Part shown: positions 1 through 8,112 of the stretch, piece by piece
How positions within the stretch are numbered: the stretch's first letter is position 1
Layout of the letters: every line of letters starts with the position of its first letter
Source: CBFHND01 sp965657085
Lineage (GTDB): Bacteria; Pseudomonadota; Alphaproteobacteria; Rhodobacterales; Rhodobacteraceae
Reading direction: 5' to 3'
Assembly: GCA_965657085.1 (NCBI GenBank)
Contig: CBFHND010000001.1
Coordinates: 248,001 to 312,000, forward strand
DNA: 64,000 nt
Translations under genes and position numbers: made by a program
The notes under the pieces: model-generated
The model's input: the letters and a program-made list of their open reading frames with translations, nothing else
What the model was told of the DNA's origin: nothing
Database searches by the model: none

Positions 1-654
1 GTGCCCACCTATCTCGACAATGACGCGAACCTTGTTGCCATGGCGGAGAAGACCTTTGGCCTTGGCCGCGATCATTCGGATTTCATCGTGGTCACGATCG
101 AGGCAGGCGTTGGCATGGGGATCGTCCTGGGCGGCGAGATCTATCGCGGCACCCGTGGGTGCGGGGCCGAGTTCGGCCACACCAAGGTCCAGTTGGAAGG
201 GGCGCTTTGCCGATGTGGTCAACGCGGCTGTCTTGAAGCTTATGTCGCGGACTATGCCCTTTTGCGCGAAGCGGGCACCGCCCTTGGCACCGGGTCCGCC
301 GCCCCCGATCAGATCAAGCAGTTGCTGGATGCCGCGCGCGACGGCGATGCAGCGGCGGCATCCGTGGTTTCAAGGGCCGGGCGGATGTTCGCGATGGGCC
401 TTGCCAACATCGTCAACGTCTTTGATCCCGAATTGATCATCCTCGCCGGGGAACAAATGCAATTCGATTACCTGTATGCCGACGCGGTCATGGCCGAAAT
501 GCGCAAATCCATCGTGCAGGTCGATGCCGCGCCGCCTGAGGTGGTCATTCACAAGTGGGGCAACATGATGTGGGCCCGCGGCGCCGCCGCCTATGCACTG
601 GAATTTGTGCAGGACCGCGCGGCACGGGTCGAAGGGTCAGCGCATGCGGGCTAG
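1..654 (+). CDS. ROK-family regulator (xylose-repressor type), C-terminal part
   Basis: This is the C-terminal 217 residues of a ROK-family protein, cut by the left edge of the window. Seen: the ROK zinc-binding signature CRCGQRGCLEAY near residues 70-81, preceded by the glycine-rich sugar-kinase-like segment GVGMGIVLGG (about residues 37-46). Family proteins are about 400 residues, so the N-terminal winged-helix domain should lie outside the window; the GTG at base 1 is only the first codon in frame. Xylose genes lie 3 kb downstream on the other strand, so a XylR-like repressor that senses xylose is likely. Its last 11 bases overlap the next gene. Confidence 0.85.
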   Translation: MPTYLDNDANLVAMAEKTFGLGRDHSDFIVVTIEAGVGMGIVLGGEIYRGTRGCGAEFGHTKVQLEGALCRCGQRGCLEAYVADYALLREAGTALGTGSAAPDQIKQLLDAARDGDAAAASVVSRAGRMFAMGLANIVNVFDPELIILAGEQMQFDYLYADAVMAEMRKSIVQVDAAPPEVVIHKWGNMMWARGAAAYALEFVQDRAARVEGSAHAG

Positions 655-2143
655 TCTGTTCCTTGCTCTGTGCGCCTCAACTGCGGCTGCGGATCCACAG
701 TTTGCGCCGGTCACAGTACCCGAACATGTCTATGATGGCGGGTGGGAACACTTCGTAGGCGGCGGGCTGAGTTCGTTTGATTGCAATGCGGACGGTCGGA
801 TTGACCTTGTCGCCGCCGGGGGCACGAACCCTGTGCAGGTTTTTGTCAACGAAAGCGGCAAGGACATACACTTGCGTATGGAAAGCCTTGTCGTGACCGG
901 AGCAACCGGCGTTTATGCGCTGGACATCAACAACGACACACAGCTTGATCTGGTGATCCTGCGCGTGGGGCCTGACAAGGTGATGTACGGACGTGGAGAT
1001 TGCCAATTCTCCGACGCCGCGCCGATCCCGTTTCTGGACAAGTGGACCACCGCCTTTTCGGCCACATGGGAGGGCGGAAACACCCGGCCCACTCTGGCCA
1101 TGGGCCATTATGTCGACCGCAGCAATCCTGACGGCCCTTTCGGGACCTGCGATACGAACAGTCTCTGGCGTCCGTCCGATGAAGGCTGGACCGAGACGAC
1201 GCTTGCACCGGGCTATTGCACCCTGTCTGCACTTTTCACCGACTGGTCGCGTATGGGTCAGGCCGATCTGCGACTGAGCAATGACCGGCACTACTATGTC
1301 TCAGACGGATCGGAACAGCTTTGGAAAATGGACGCCACACCACGGCTCTATACGGCCGATGACGGGTGGAACGAACACCTGATCTGGGGCATGGGCATAG
1401 CGACGCGCGATCTGGACCGGGATGGGCGCGACGAGGTTTTTCTGTCGTCCATGGGGGATCAAAGGCTTCAGGTGCCTAACGGCACAGGGCCGGGATACCG
1501 GGATGTGCCGTTCAGTGTGGGTGCCACTGCACACCGCCCTTACACCGGGGGTGACGGTCGCCCGTCGACCGGTTGGCATATTGCGTTTGGGGATGTCCAG
1601 AATGATGGCTGGGATGACGTGTTCATTTCAAAGGGCAACGTGCAGCAAATGCCCGGTATGGCAATGGATGATCCCAACAACCTGTTGATTTCCGATAAAG
1701 AAAACCGATTTCATGAGGCAGGTCTGGCCGCCGGTGTCGCATCAATGCACCGCGCACGGGGGGCTGCGCTGGTCGATCTGAACAACGATGGTTTGCTGGA
1801 CCTCGCGGTCGTGAACCGGCGCGCCGCTTTCGAGGTTTGGCAGAACGTCACCGCCACATCAGGCAACTGGATATCCATCGCGCTGGTACAGCCCGGACCA
1901 AACACACAAGCCGTGGGCGCATGGGTCGAAGTTGATGACGGCACCCATGTGCAGTCGCGTGAAATCACGGTCGGCGGGGGCCATGGCGGCAATCATTCCG
2001 GCCCGCAGCATTTCGGCCTTGGCGCATCAGAGACGGTGCGTGTACGCGTGCTTTGGCCCGGCGCACCGGCGTCCGGTTGGCACAGCGTTGCGGGCAATCA
2101 GCAGGTTCGCATCACGCCGGGGGCTGCGCCCGTCGCCTACTGA
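644..2143 (+). CDS. Secreted FG-GAP/ASPIC-UnbV (CRTAC1-like) repeat protein
   Basis: A 499-residue exported protein. I start it at the ATG at 644 because it gives a clean signal peptide (MRASLFLALCASTAAA); a longer frame from 593 lies inside the regulator gene. The mature part has FG-GAP/VCBS-type calcium-loop repeats such as DCNADGRIDLV, DINNDTQLDLV, DLDRDGRDEVF and DLNNDGLLDLA, which build beta-propeller blades. The last ~80 residues look like the ASPIC/UnbV domain (GGGHGGNHSGPQHFGLG). Such proteins are extracellular or periplasmic; the ligand is unknown. It overlaps the ROK gene by 11 bp and its tail overlaps the opposing peroxidase gene by 7 bp. Confidence 0.85.
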   Translation: MRASLFLALCASTAAADPQFAPVTVPEHVYDGGWEHFVGGGLSSFDCNADGRIDLVAAGGTNPVQVFVNESGKDIHLRMESLVVTGATGVYALDINNDTQLDLVILRVGPDKVMYGRGDCQFSDAAPIPFLDKWTTAFSATWEGGNTRPTLAMGHYVDRSNPDGPFGTCDTNSLWRPSDEGWTETTLAPGYCTLSALFTDWSRMGQADLRLSNDRHYYVSDGSEQLWKMDATPRLYTADDGWNEHLIWGMGIATRDLDRDGRDEVFLSSMGDQRLQVPNGTGPGYRDVPFSVGATAHRPYTGGDGRPSTGWHIAFGDVQNDGWDDVFISKGNVQQMPGMAMDDPNNLLISDKENRFHEAGLAAGVASMHRARGAALVDLNNDGLLDLAVVNRRAAFEVWQNVTATSGNWISIALVQPGPNTQAVGAWVEVDDGTHVQSREITVGGGHGGNHSGPQHFGLGASETVRVRVLWPGAPASGWHSVAGNQQVRITPGAAPVAY

Positions 2144-3465
2144 TCCACGGGCAATCCACTTGGCACCGATCCAGGAACCCCCAATGCGCCGCGCAAGCCT
2201 TGGGGGTCGGTCAATGCGTCCATGAAGGCCAACAGTGCTGCAACCTCTTCATCGCTCAGGTTCACGGGATCGAGGGTGTTGGCCGCAGCGATCAGATCAA
2301 CTTCGATGGCGGTGTCCATCACTTTGAGGTCAGATGCGGCAGGCAGGGTGGGCATGATGGCCTGCTGGGGATCATAGATACGCAACGATCCGACGGGGTC
2401 GAGGTGGTGGCGGATGGCAGCCTCCAGGTCCGCATAGGCACCCGAATGACCATACGGCCCCGTATGCACTACGTTGCGCAGCGATGGTGTCCTGAATTTG
2501 TAAGCATCGGCCATATCACCCGTCACGCGCATCCGCCCTATATCGCGGTTGTGACGCTCGAACGCCGCGGCCTTGCCCGGCCCGATCTGCGGCATGGCAA
2601 TGGCATGGAAATCGTGATCAGTCTGGAACAGCCCGCTGTGACAATCGGAACATCCAGCCTTGCCATAGAAAAGGTCCATCCCCGCGGCTTGATCCTCAGA
2701 CAGAGCGCCCTGTCCGCGCAGATAGAGGTCAAACGGGCTGTTGGTGGCGCGCCATTCAAAGTCCACAAAGGCGGCAACCGCATCGGAAATATCGGTAAAG
2801 TGAACAGGCGCGTCGCCGATCACTGCATCGAACATGCTGCGGTATTCGGGGATCGCCTCGACCCGTTTGGCCAGGATGTCCCACGCGCCGCCCTCCCCGG
2901 TCAAAAGCCCCTGCCGAACGGCACGCGACACGTCGTTTTCGCCCAGATGCCCCGCCATTTCATCGCCTGACAGCACAGGGAACATGGTCTGCGCACTCAA
3001 CACACTGGCAAAGCCCTGCTCCATCTCGGCGCCCAGCGGCGTACGGATGCCGCCGGGGCGCGTGGGGTCCGCCTCAAGCCTGCCATCATGGAAAAAGACG
3101 GTGAACTCGGATGCGCCGAGGTTGAAGAGCGCGGGCGCGTTGCGTGGGATGCGTTTTTCCGGGACGTTGTCCACATCGACAAGGCGGTCTGGACCCAGGC
3201 CCGTCGCGCCATCCCCGAGGCCCAGCGATACGCCGTCGCCCGTAGCATGGCGTGGATGATGACAGGTGGCGCAACTGACCTCGCGGTTGCCCGACAGAAT
3301 GGGGTCATAGAACAGTAGCCGCCCCAATTCGATCAGGGGTGGATCAACTTCGGGAAAGGTCACGTCGGGCGATGGTAATTCCCCGGCGGTGGCCGCGCCA
3401 CAGAGCGCGGCGGCGACCACCGAAACGACGGTGCTGCGCCAGCGGTCAGACAAAGCGGTTGACAT
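2137..3465 (-). CDS. Di-haem cytochrome c peroxidase / MauG-family protein
   Basis: A 442-residue periplasmic protein with two c-type haem motifs, CATCH (about residue 65) and CSDCH (about residue 230), typical of the bacterial CcpA/MauG family. The N-terminus MSTALSDRWRSTVVSVVAAA followed by a cleavable Ala-rich region is a signal peptide. I chose the ATG at 3465; the longer frame upstream runs through xylA in another frame. The family uses hydrogen peroxide or oxidises a partner protein; the precise role here cannot be read. Its start lies 20 bp inside the end of xylA, so it is probably translated with xylBA, which is an unusual neighbour. Confidence 0.85.
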   Translation of the reverse strand: MSTALSDRWRSTVVSVVAAALCGAATAGELPSPDVTFPEVDPPLIELGRLLFYDPILSGNREVSCATCHHPRHATGDGVSLGLGDGATGLGPDRLVDVDNVPEKRIPRNAPALFNLGASEFTVFFHDGRLEADPTRPGGIRTPLGAEMEQGFASVLSAQTMFPVLSGDEMAGHLGENDVSRAVRQGLLTGEGGAWDILAKRVEAIPEYRSMFDAVIGDAPVHFTDISDAVAAFVDFEWRATNSPFDLYLRGQGALSEDQAAGMDLFYGKAGCSDCHSGLFQTDHDFHAIAMPQIGPGKAAAFERHNRDIGRMRVTGDMADAYKFRTPSLRNVVHTGPYGHSGAYADLEAAIRHHLDPVGSLRIYDPQQAIMPTLPAASDLKVMDTAIEVDLIAAANTLDPVNLSDEEVAALLAFMDALTDPQGLRGALGVPGSVPSGLPVDQ

Positions 3466-4747
3466 AGTTCTCCAGGATCTCCTGCCGGCCGGACCGCGGG
3501 GTCGGCGCGATGGTTCCTGCGTGCACGTCCTTGAAGATACTGTCAAAATCACTGTCCAACATCGCCTTTGCCGCCGGGGTGTCCCACCCAGCATAGCGCG
3601 CGGCCAAAGCGTCTTCCAGACCGCCATCTTCGATCATCGCGGCGGCGGCTTTCAAGCCGCGTGCGCACACATCCATCGCCCCTACATGCGCCGCGATCAG
3701 GTCGGCCGGGTCCAGCGATTGCCGCCGCAGCTTGGCGTCGAAATTCGTGCCACCGGTGTCGAACCCGCCCGCCTTCAGGATGTGATAGTAGGCCAAGGCA
3801 ACCTCGGGCACGTTGTTTGGGAACTGGTCCGTGTCCCAGCCGGATTGATAGTCGTTGCGGTTCATATCAATGGAGCCAAGCATCCCCTCGGACGTCGCCA
3901 CAGCGATCTCGTGCTCAAAGGAATGGCCGGCCAGAATTGCGTGACCCTGTTCGAGGTTCAGCTTCACCTCGTCCTCCAACCCGTATTTGCGCAAGAAACC
4001 GATGCAGGTCGCCGCATCGAAGTCATACTGATGTTTGGACGGCTCCTGTGGCTTTGGCTCGACCAGGATCGTGCCTTTGAACCCGATCTTGTGCTTGTAC
4101 TCGACCACCATGTTGAGGAAGCGTCCCATGTGATCCAGCTCGCGGCCCATATCGGTGTTGAGCAGGGTCTCGTACCCTTCTCGACCGCCCCACAAGACAT
4201 AGTTCTGGCCGCCCAGCTTGTGCGTTGCATCCATGCACGATTTCACGGTGGCCGCAGCATAGGCGAAGACATCGGGGTCAGGGTTCGTGCTGGCCCCGGC
4301 CATCCAGCGTCGGTGGCTGAACATGTTGGCCGTGCCCCACAACAGGTCGATGTCACGGCTGTCCATCAATGCGCCGATGTGGTCGATCACGGCCTCGAAC
4401 GTGTGCAGGCTTTCGGCAAAACTGGCGCCCTCGGGTCGGATATCGGCATCGTGCCAGCAAAAGAATGGCTGCCCAAGGATATCGAACATCTCGAAAGCCA
4501 CGTCGGCCTTAATCTTGGCCCGACCCAGATCATCCTGCGGGTGCCAGGGCCGTTCGAACGTGGGGCCGCCGAACGGATCGCCGCCTTCCCAAGCAAAGGA
4601 ATGCCACCACGCCACCGCAAAGCGCAGGTGGTCCTTCATCGGTTTGCCCATCACCACCTCATCAGGATTGTAGTGGTGGAACATCATTGGATCGGTGCCA
4701 TCGGGGCGATAGTCCGCGCGGGCGATATCTTGGAAAAACTTTGTCAT
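3446..4747 (-). CDS. xylA: Xylose isomerase
   Basis: Converts D-xylose to D-xylulose in the cytoplasm. At 433 residues it has the normal length for the large class II enzyme. Seen: catalytic His99 and Asp102 in CWHDADIRPEG, metal-ligand segments VEPKPQEP and LNLEQGHAILAGH, and the substrate region NRNDYQSGWDTDQFP. The start ATG at 4747 shares its A with the TAA stop of xylB (TAATG), so the two are translationally coupled; the longer open frame upstream is inside xylB. The QGH in place of the enterobacterial ANH is a form I recall from other alphaproteobacteria. Downstream, the peroxidase gene starts inside its last codons. Confidence 0.97.
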   Translation of the reverse strand: MTKFFQDIARADYRPDGTDPMMFHHYNPDEVVMGKPMKDHLRFAVAWWHSFAWEGGDPFGGPTFERPWHPQDDLGRAKIKADVAFEMFDILGQPFFCWHDADIRPEGASFAESLHTFEAVIDHIGALMDSRDIDLLWGTANMFSHRRWMAGASTNPDPDVFAYAAATVKSCMDATHKLGGQNYVLWGGREGYETLLNTDMGRELDHMGRFLNMVVEYKHKIGFKGTILVEPKPQEPSKHQYDFDAATCIGFLRKYGLEDEVKLNLEQGHAILAGHSFEHEIAVATSEGMLGSIDMNRNDYQSGWDTDQFPNNVPEVALAYYHILKAGGFDTGGTNFDAKLRRQSLDPADLIAAHVGAMDVCARGLKAAAAMIEDGGLEDALAARYAGWDTPAAKAMLDSDFDSIFKDVHAGTIAPTPRSGRQEILENYVNRFV

Positions 4748-6195
4748 TACAATGCTTTCAACTTGATGTAGCTGTCTTTGAACCGCCCATGCGCCTCTGC
4801 GAACGGTGCGACAAGCGTGGGATCGGGATCGATGGTACGGGCGATTTCCGGCTTGACCATCACCTTTTCGGGTGGTGCGCCGGTGATGCCGCATATGGCC
4901 AGCCGCGCAGCTCCCAGTGCCGCGCCAAATTCGCCCTTGGCGGGTACGTCGAGCGGTAGGTTGAACACGGTCGCCAGAAGGCGCAGCCAATGGTCGGACC
5001 CTGTGCCGCCCCCGATCGCCAGCAGGCGGTCAAGCCGGGCGCCGGTATCACACAAGGCACTCAGGCTGTCGGCCAATGCAAAGCTGACACCTTCAAGCAC
5101 CGCGCGTGTCATGTCCTGCGTGTCGTGCGCGATGTCGAGGCCGGAAAACCCGCCCCGGATTGTCGCGTCATTGTGCGGGGTGCGTTCGCCCGACAGGTAA
5201 GGATAAAACCGCAGGTCACCGGGTGCTTGCGGGGTGGGGCCAAGGGCCGATGTCAGCGCCTCGGGGCCTTGCCCCACGACCCGCGCCAGCCAATTCAGGC
5301 TGTCCGTACAGGCCAGGGTCACGCCCATCTGGTACCACCGCCCCGGCACAGCGTGGCAAAAGGTGTGCACGGCGGTCGCCGGGTCCGGTGCAAACCCATC
5401 GCGGGCCGCCAGAACGACACCGGATGTGCCAAGTGATACAAATCCATCGCCTTCGGCCAAGGCGCCCACGCCACAGGCCGCGGCGGCGTTGTCGCCACCG
5501 CCGGCGACAACTTGGACACCCTCGGGCAAACCCAGTTCCGCACGCAGATCGGCGCGCACTGGCCCAATGACATCCGTGCCTTCGTAAAGGTCGGGCATCT
5601 GGTCTGCGCGCATCCCGCTTTGCTCTAACAGCGCTTGCGACCATGTCCGTTTTCCCACATCGAGCCACGCTGTGCCCGCACTGTCCGACATCTCGGATGC
5701 GTGTACGCCTGTCAGCCACCAGCTGACGTAATCCTTGGGCAACAGCACCTTGGCCACCTGACCAAATATCTGCGGTTCCATCTCTGCCACCCACTTCAAC
5801 TTGGGCGCGGTAAAGCCGGGGAAAACGATGTTCCCGCTGAGCGTTCGAAAATCCGGGCGCGCATCAAGCGCTGCCGCCTGCACATGGCTGCGCGTGTCGT
5901 TCCACAGGATGCAGGGGCGCAGAACCTGATCACGGGCATCCATCAACGTGGCGCCATGCATATGCCCTGCAAGGCTGATACCGCGAATTTCGCCATACGC
6001 CTTGGTATGGTTTTGCTTCAATTCCTGCAGCACCCGGCGGCAGCCGTCTATCCAATCCTGCGGATCCTGCTCGCTCCACCCCGGGTGCGGGTGTGCGACG
6101 TCAAAGGCTGAATCCGCAGACCCCACGGGGGCTCCACTTTCGTCAACCAAAAGCGCGCGCACGCCTGACGTGCCCAAATCCAAACCAATAAACAT
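4747..6195 (-). CDS. xylB: Xylulokinase (FGGY family)
   Basis: Phosphorylates D-xylulose to xylulose 5-phosphate, feeding the pentose phosphate pathway. The 482-residue product starts MFIGLDLGTSGVRALL, the FGGY-kinase phosphate-1 motif, and has the FGGY substrate region AGHMHGATL and the C-terminal ATP-binding GGGTGSDHW. The ATG at 6195 has a good ribosome-binding site (GGGAGG) 5-6 bases upstream, whereas the longer frame starts within the promoter region. First gene of the xylB-xylA-peroxidase unit. A palindrome at 6225-6241, about 30 bp upstream, is a probable repressor site. No xylose transporter is in this window. Confidence 0.96.
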   Translation of the reverse strand: MFIGLDLGTSGVRALLVDESGAPVGSADSAFDVAHPHPGWSEQDPQDWIDGCRRVLQELKQNHTKAYGEIRGISLAGHMHGATLMDARDQVLRPCILWNDTRSHVQAAALDARPDFRTLSGNIVFPGFTAPKLKWVAEMEPQIFGQVAKVLLPKDYVSWWLTGVHASEMSDSAGTAWLDVGKRTWSQALLEQSGMRADQMPDLYEGTDVIGPVRADLRAELGLPEGVQVVAGGGDNAAAACGVGALAEGDGFVSLGTSGVVLAARDGFAPDPATAVHTFCHAVPGRWYQMGVTLACTDSLNWLARVVGQGPEALTSALGPTPQAPGDLRFYPYLSGERTPHNDATIRGGFSGLDIAHDTQDMTRAVLEGVSFALADSLSALCDTGARLDRLLAIGGGTGSDHWLRLLATVFNLPLDVPAKGEFGAALGAARLAICGITGAPPEKVMVKPEIARTIDPDPTLVAPFAEAHGRFKDSYIKLKAL

Positions 6196-6224
6196 GAAAC
6201 GCCTCCCTCGGTGGAGTGTGCGCC

Positions 6225-6241
6225 ACAATAAATTCTATTGT
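6225..6241. promoter_or_regulatory. AT-rich palindrome, probable operator of the xyl operon
   Basis: A perfect inverted repeat ACAATA-AATTC-TATTGT lies between xylB (start 6195) and the divergent epimerase gene (start 6298). AT-rich palindromes are the usual targets of ROK/XylR repressors, and a ROK gene lies nearby at 1-654. The assignment to that regulator is inference. Confidence 0.5.
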
Positions 6242-6297
6242 CAAACTAAATGGCAATTCGCTGGCATTCGCGGAGCGTCTGCGCCAATCATAATCCC

Positions 6298-7299
6298 ATG
6301 ACACGCACTGCACTTGTGACCGGCTCCGCTGGATTCATCGGATACTTTACGTCCCGCGCCCTGCTTGATGCAGGGTGGCGGGTAATTGGTCTGGATGCGA
6401 TGACCGACTATTACGAGGTCAGCCTGAAGGAACGCCGCCACGCGATGCTGCTGCAATCGCCACGGTTCACATCAGTGAACGACCGGCTGGAAACGCCGCA
6501 AACCCTGATGACCCTGTTTCAGGAACACCAGCCCGATGCGGTCGTTCATCTGGCTGCGCAGGCCGGGGTGCGATACTCCATTGAAAGTCCGCGCTCTTAC
6601 GTGGATGCAAACCTTGTCGGCACCTTCGAGCTTCTGGAGGCCGCGCGGGCCTATCCCCCGGCGCATATGCTTCTGGCCTCGACCTCTTCGGCCTATGGCG
6701 CCAACACCGAAATGCCCTACACCGAGGCCGACAAGGCCGACCACCAGATGTCCTTCTATGCGGCGACAAAGAAGGCGACAGAGAACATGGCGCACAGCTA
6801 TGCGCATCTTTATGCCCTGCCCATCACAATGTTCCGGTTCTTTACCGTCTACGGGCCTTGGGGCCGCCCCGACATGGCGCATTTCAAATTCACCCGCGCG
6901 ATCCTGAACGGGGACCCCATCGACGTTTACAACCACGGCGACATGAAGCGGGATTTCACCTATATCGACGATCTGGTGGCCGCGATCCTTGCCTTGATCG
7001 ACGTCCCACCGGGCGACCCCCCCCTGGAGGGCGACAGTCTCAGCCCCGTGGCACCGCACCGGGTGGTCAACATCGGCAACGGCGCACCGGTCAAGCTGAT
7101 GGATTTCATCACGGCGATCGAAAGCGCCTGCGGGCAAGAAGCACAGAAGGTGTTCAAGGACATGCAGCCGGGGGACGTGCCCGCGACATGGGCCGACGCC
7201 GGTCTGCTCAACACCCTGACCGGCCACCGCCCCGCAACGCCGATCCAGACAGGTATTGACGCCTTCGTCGCATGGTACAGGGACTACTACCAAGTCTGA
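6298..7299 (+). CDS. NAD-dependent epimerase (UDP-glucuronate 4-epimerase-like)
   Basis: A 333-residue short-chain dehydrogenase-type sugar epimerase. Seen: the Rossmann motif TGSAGFIG at residues 8-15, the segment DYYEVSLKERR typical of UDP-glucuronate 4-epimerases, STSSAYG, and the catalytic YAATK. The predicted reaction is UDP-glucuronate to UDP-galacturonate, supplying surface-polysaccharide synthesis. The ATG at 6298 is favoured because the nucleotide-binding strand begins right after it, although I see no strong ribosome-binding site. It stands divergent from xylB and 97 bp ahead of rpe. A sugar-acid dehydrogenase for the same kind of pathway is at 26634. Confidence 0.88.
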   Translation: MTRTALVTGSAGFIGYFTSRALLDAGWRVIGLDAMTDYYEVSLKERRHAMLLQSPRFTSVNDRLETPQTLMTLFQEHQPDAVVHLAAQAGVRYSIESPRSYVDANLVGTFELLEAARAYPPAHMLLASTSSAYGANTEMPYTEADKADHQMSFYAATKKATENMAHSYAHLYALPITMFRFFTVYGPWGRPDMAHFKFTRAILNGDPIDVYNHGDMKRDFTYIDDLVAAILALIDVPPGDPPLEGDSLSPVAPHRVVNIGNGAPVKLMDFITAIESACGQEAQKVFKDMQPGDVPATWADAGLLNTLTGHRPATPIQTGIDAFVAWYRDYYQV

Positions 7300-7396
7300 C
7301 AGGCATTGTCTTGCTGGAAGCTCCCCGGGAGGGCCGCTTTCAACCCGGATAAAACCCCGGTATAGGACACTCAAATCCGCAACCAAGGCTGCCGCT

Positions 7397-8086
7397 ATGA
7401 CCTTTGACCGCTCCATCAAGATCGCTCCCTCCATCCTCGCCTCTGATTTCGCCAACTTTGGCGCGGAGTGTGCCGCCGTGGAGGCGCAAGGCGCAGACTG
7501 GATTCATGTGGACGTGATGGACGGTCATTTCGTGCCAAACATCACCTTCGGCCCCGCGACATGTGCCGCGATCCGGCCCCACATCAAGGGCGTGATGGAC
7601 GTGCACCTGATGATCGCGCCGGTCGATCCATACATACAGGCCTTCGCCGATGCAGGCGCGGACGTTCTGACCGCCCATATCGAGGCCGGGCCGCACATTC
7701 ACCGAACGCTGCAGGCGATCCGGGCCGCGGGCTGCAAGGCTGGCGTGGCGCTGAACCCCGGCACCCCTGCCGCCGCCCTGACTGACGTGATGGACATGAT
7801 CGACCTGGTTTGCGTTATGACGGTCAACCCCGGCTTTGGCGGTCAGAAATTCATCGACATGACCACCAAGATCAAGACCCTGCGCGACATGATCGGCGAC
7901 CGCCCCGTGCACATAGAAATCGATGGCGGCGTGGACCCGAAAACCGCGCCCTTGGTGGCCAAGGCGGGTGCTGACGTTCTGGTTGCGGGCTCGGCCGTGT
8001 TCAAGGGCGGATCGGTCGACAACCCGTCACCCTATGGTGACAATATCCGCGCCATTCGCGCCGCTGCCGAAGGCGTCTGGACGTAA
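7397..8086 (+). CDS. rpe: Ribulose-phosphate 3-epimerase
   Basis: Interconverts ribulose 5-phosphate and xylulose 5-phosphate in the pentose phosphate and Calvin pathways. A 229-residue TIM barrel with the family signatures APSILASDFANFG, HVDVMDGHFVPNI (catalytic Asp and metal His), VHLMI, MTVNPGFGGQ and EIDGGV. The ATG at 7397 gives the normal length. It fits functionally with xylBA, since xylulose 5-phosphate is the common product. Downstream the opposing CoA ligase gene ends 26 bp away. Confidence 0.97.
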   Translation: MTFDRSIKIAPSILASDFANFGAECAAVEAQGADWIHVDVMDGHFVPNITFGPATCAAIRPHIKGVMDVHLMIAPVDPYIQAFADAGADVLTAHIEAGPHIHRTLQAIRAAGCKAGVALNPGTPAAALTDVMDMIDLVCVMTVNPGFGGQKFIDMTTKIKTLRDMIGDRPVHIEIDGGVDPKTAPLVAKAGADVLVAGSAVFKGGSVDNPSPYGDNIRAIRAAAEGVWT

Positions 8087-8112
8087 GGTGGTGCTGGCGC
8101 CGCCATGCGCCT

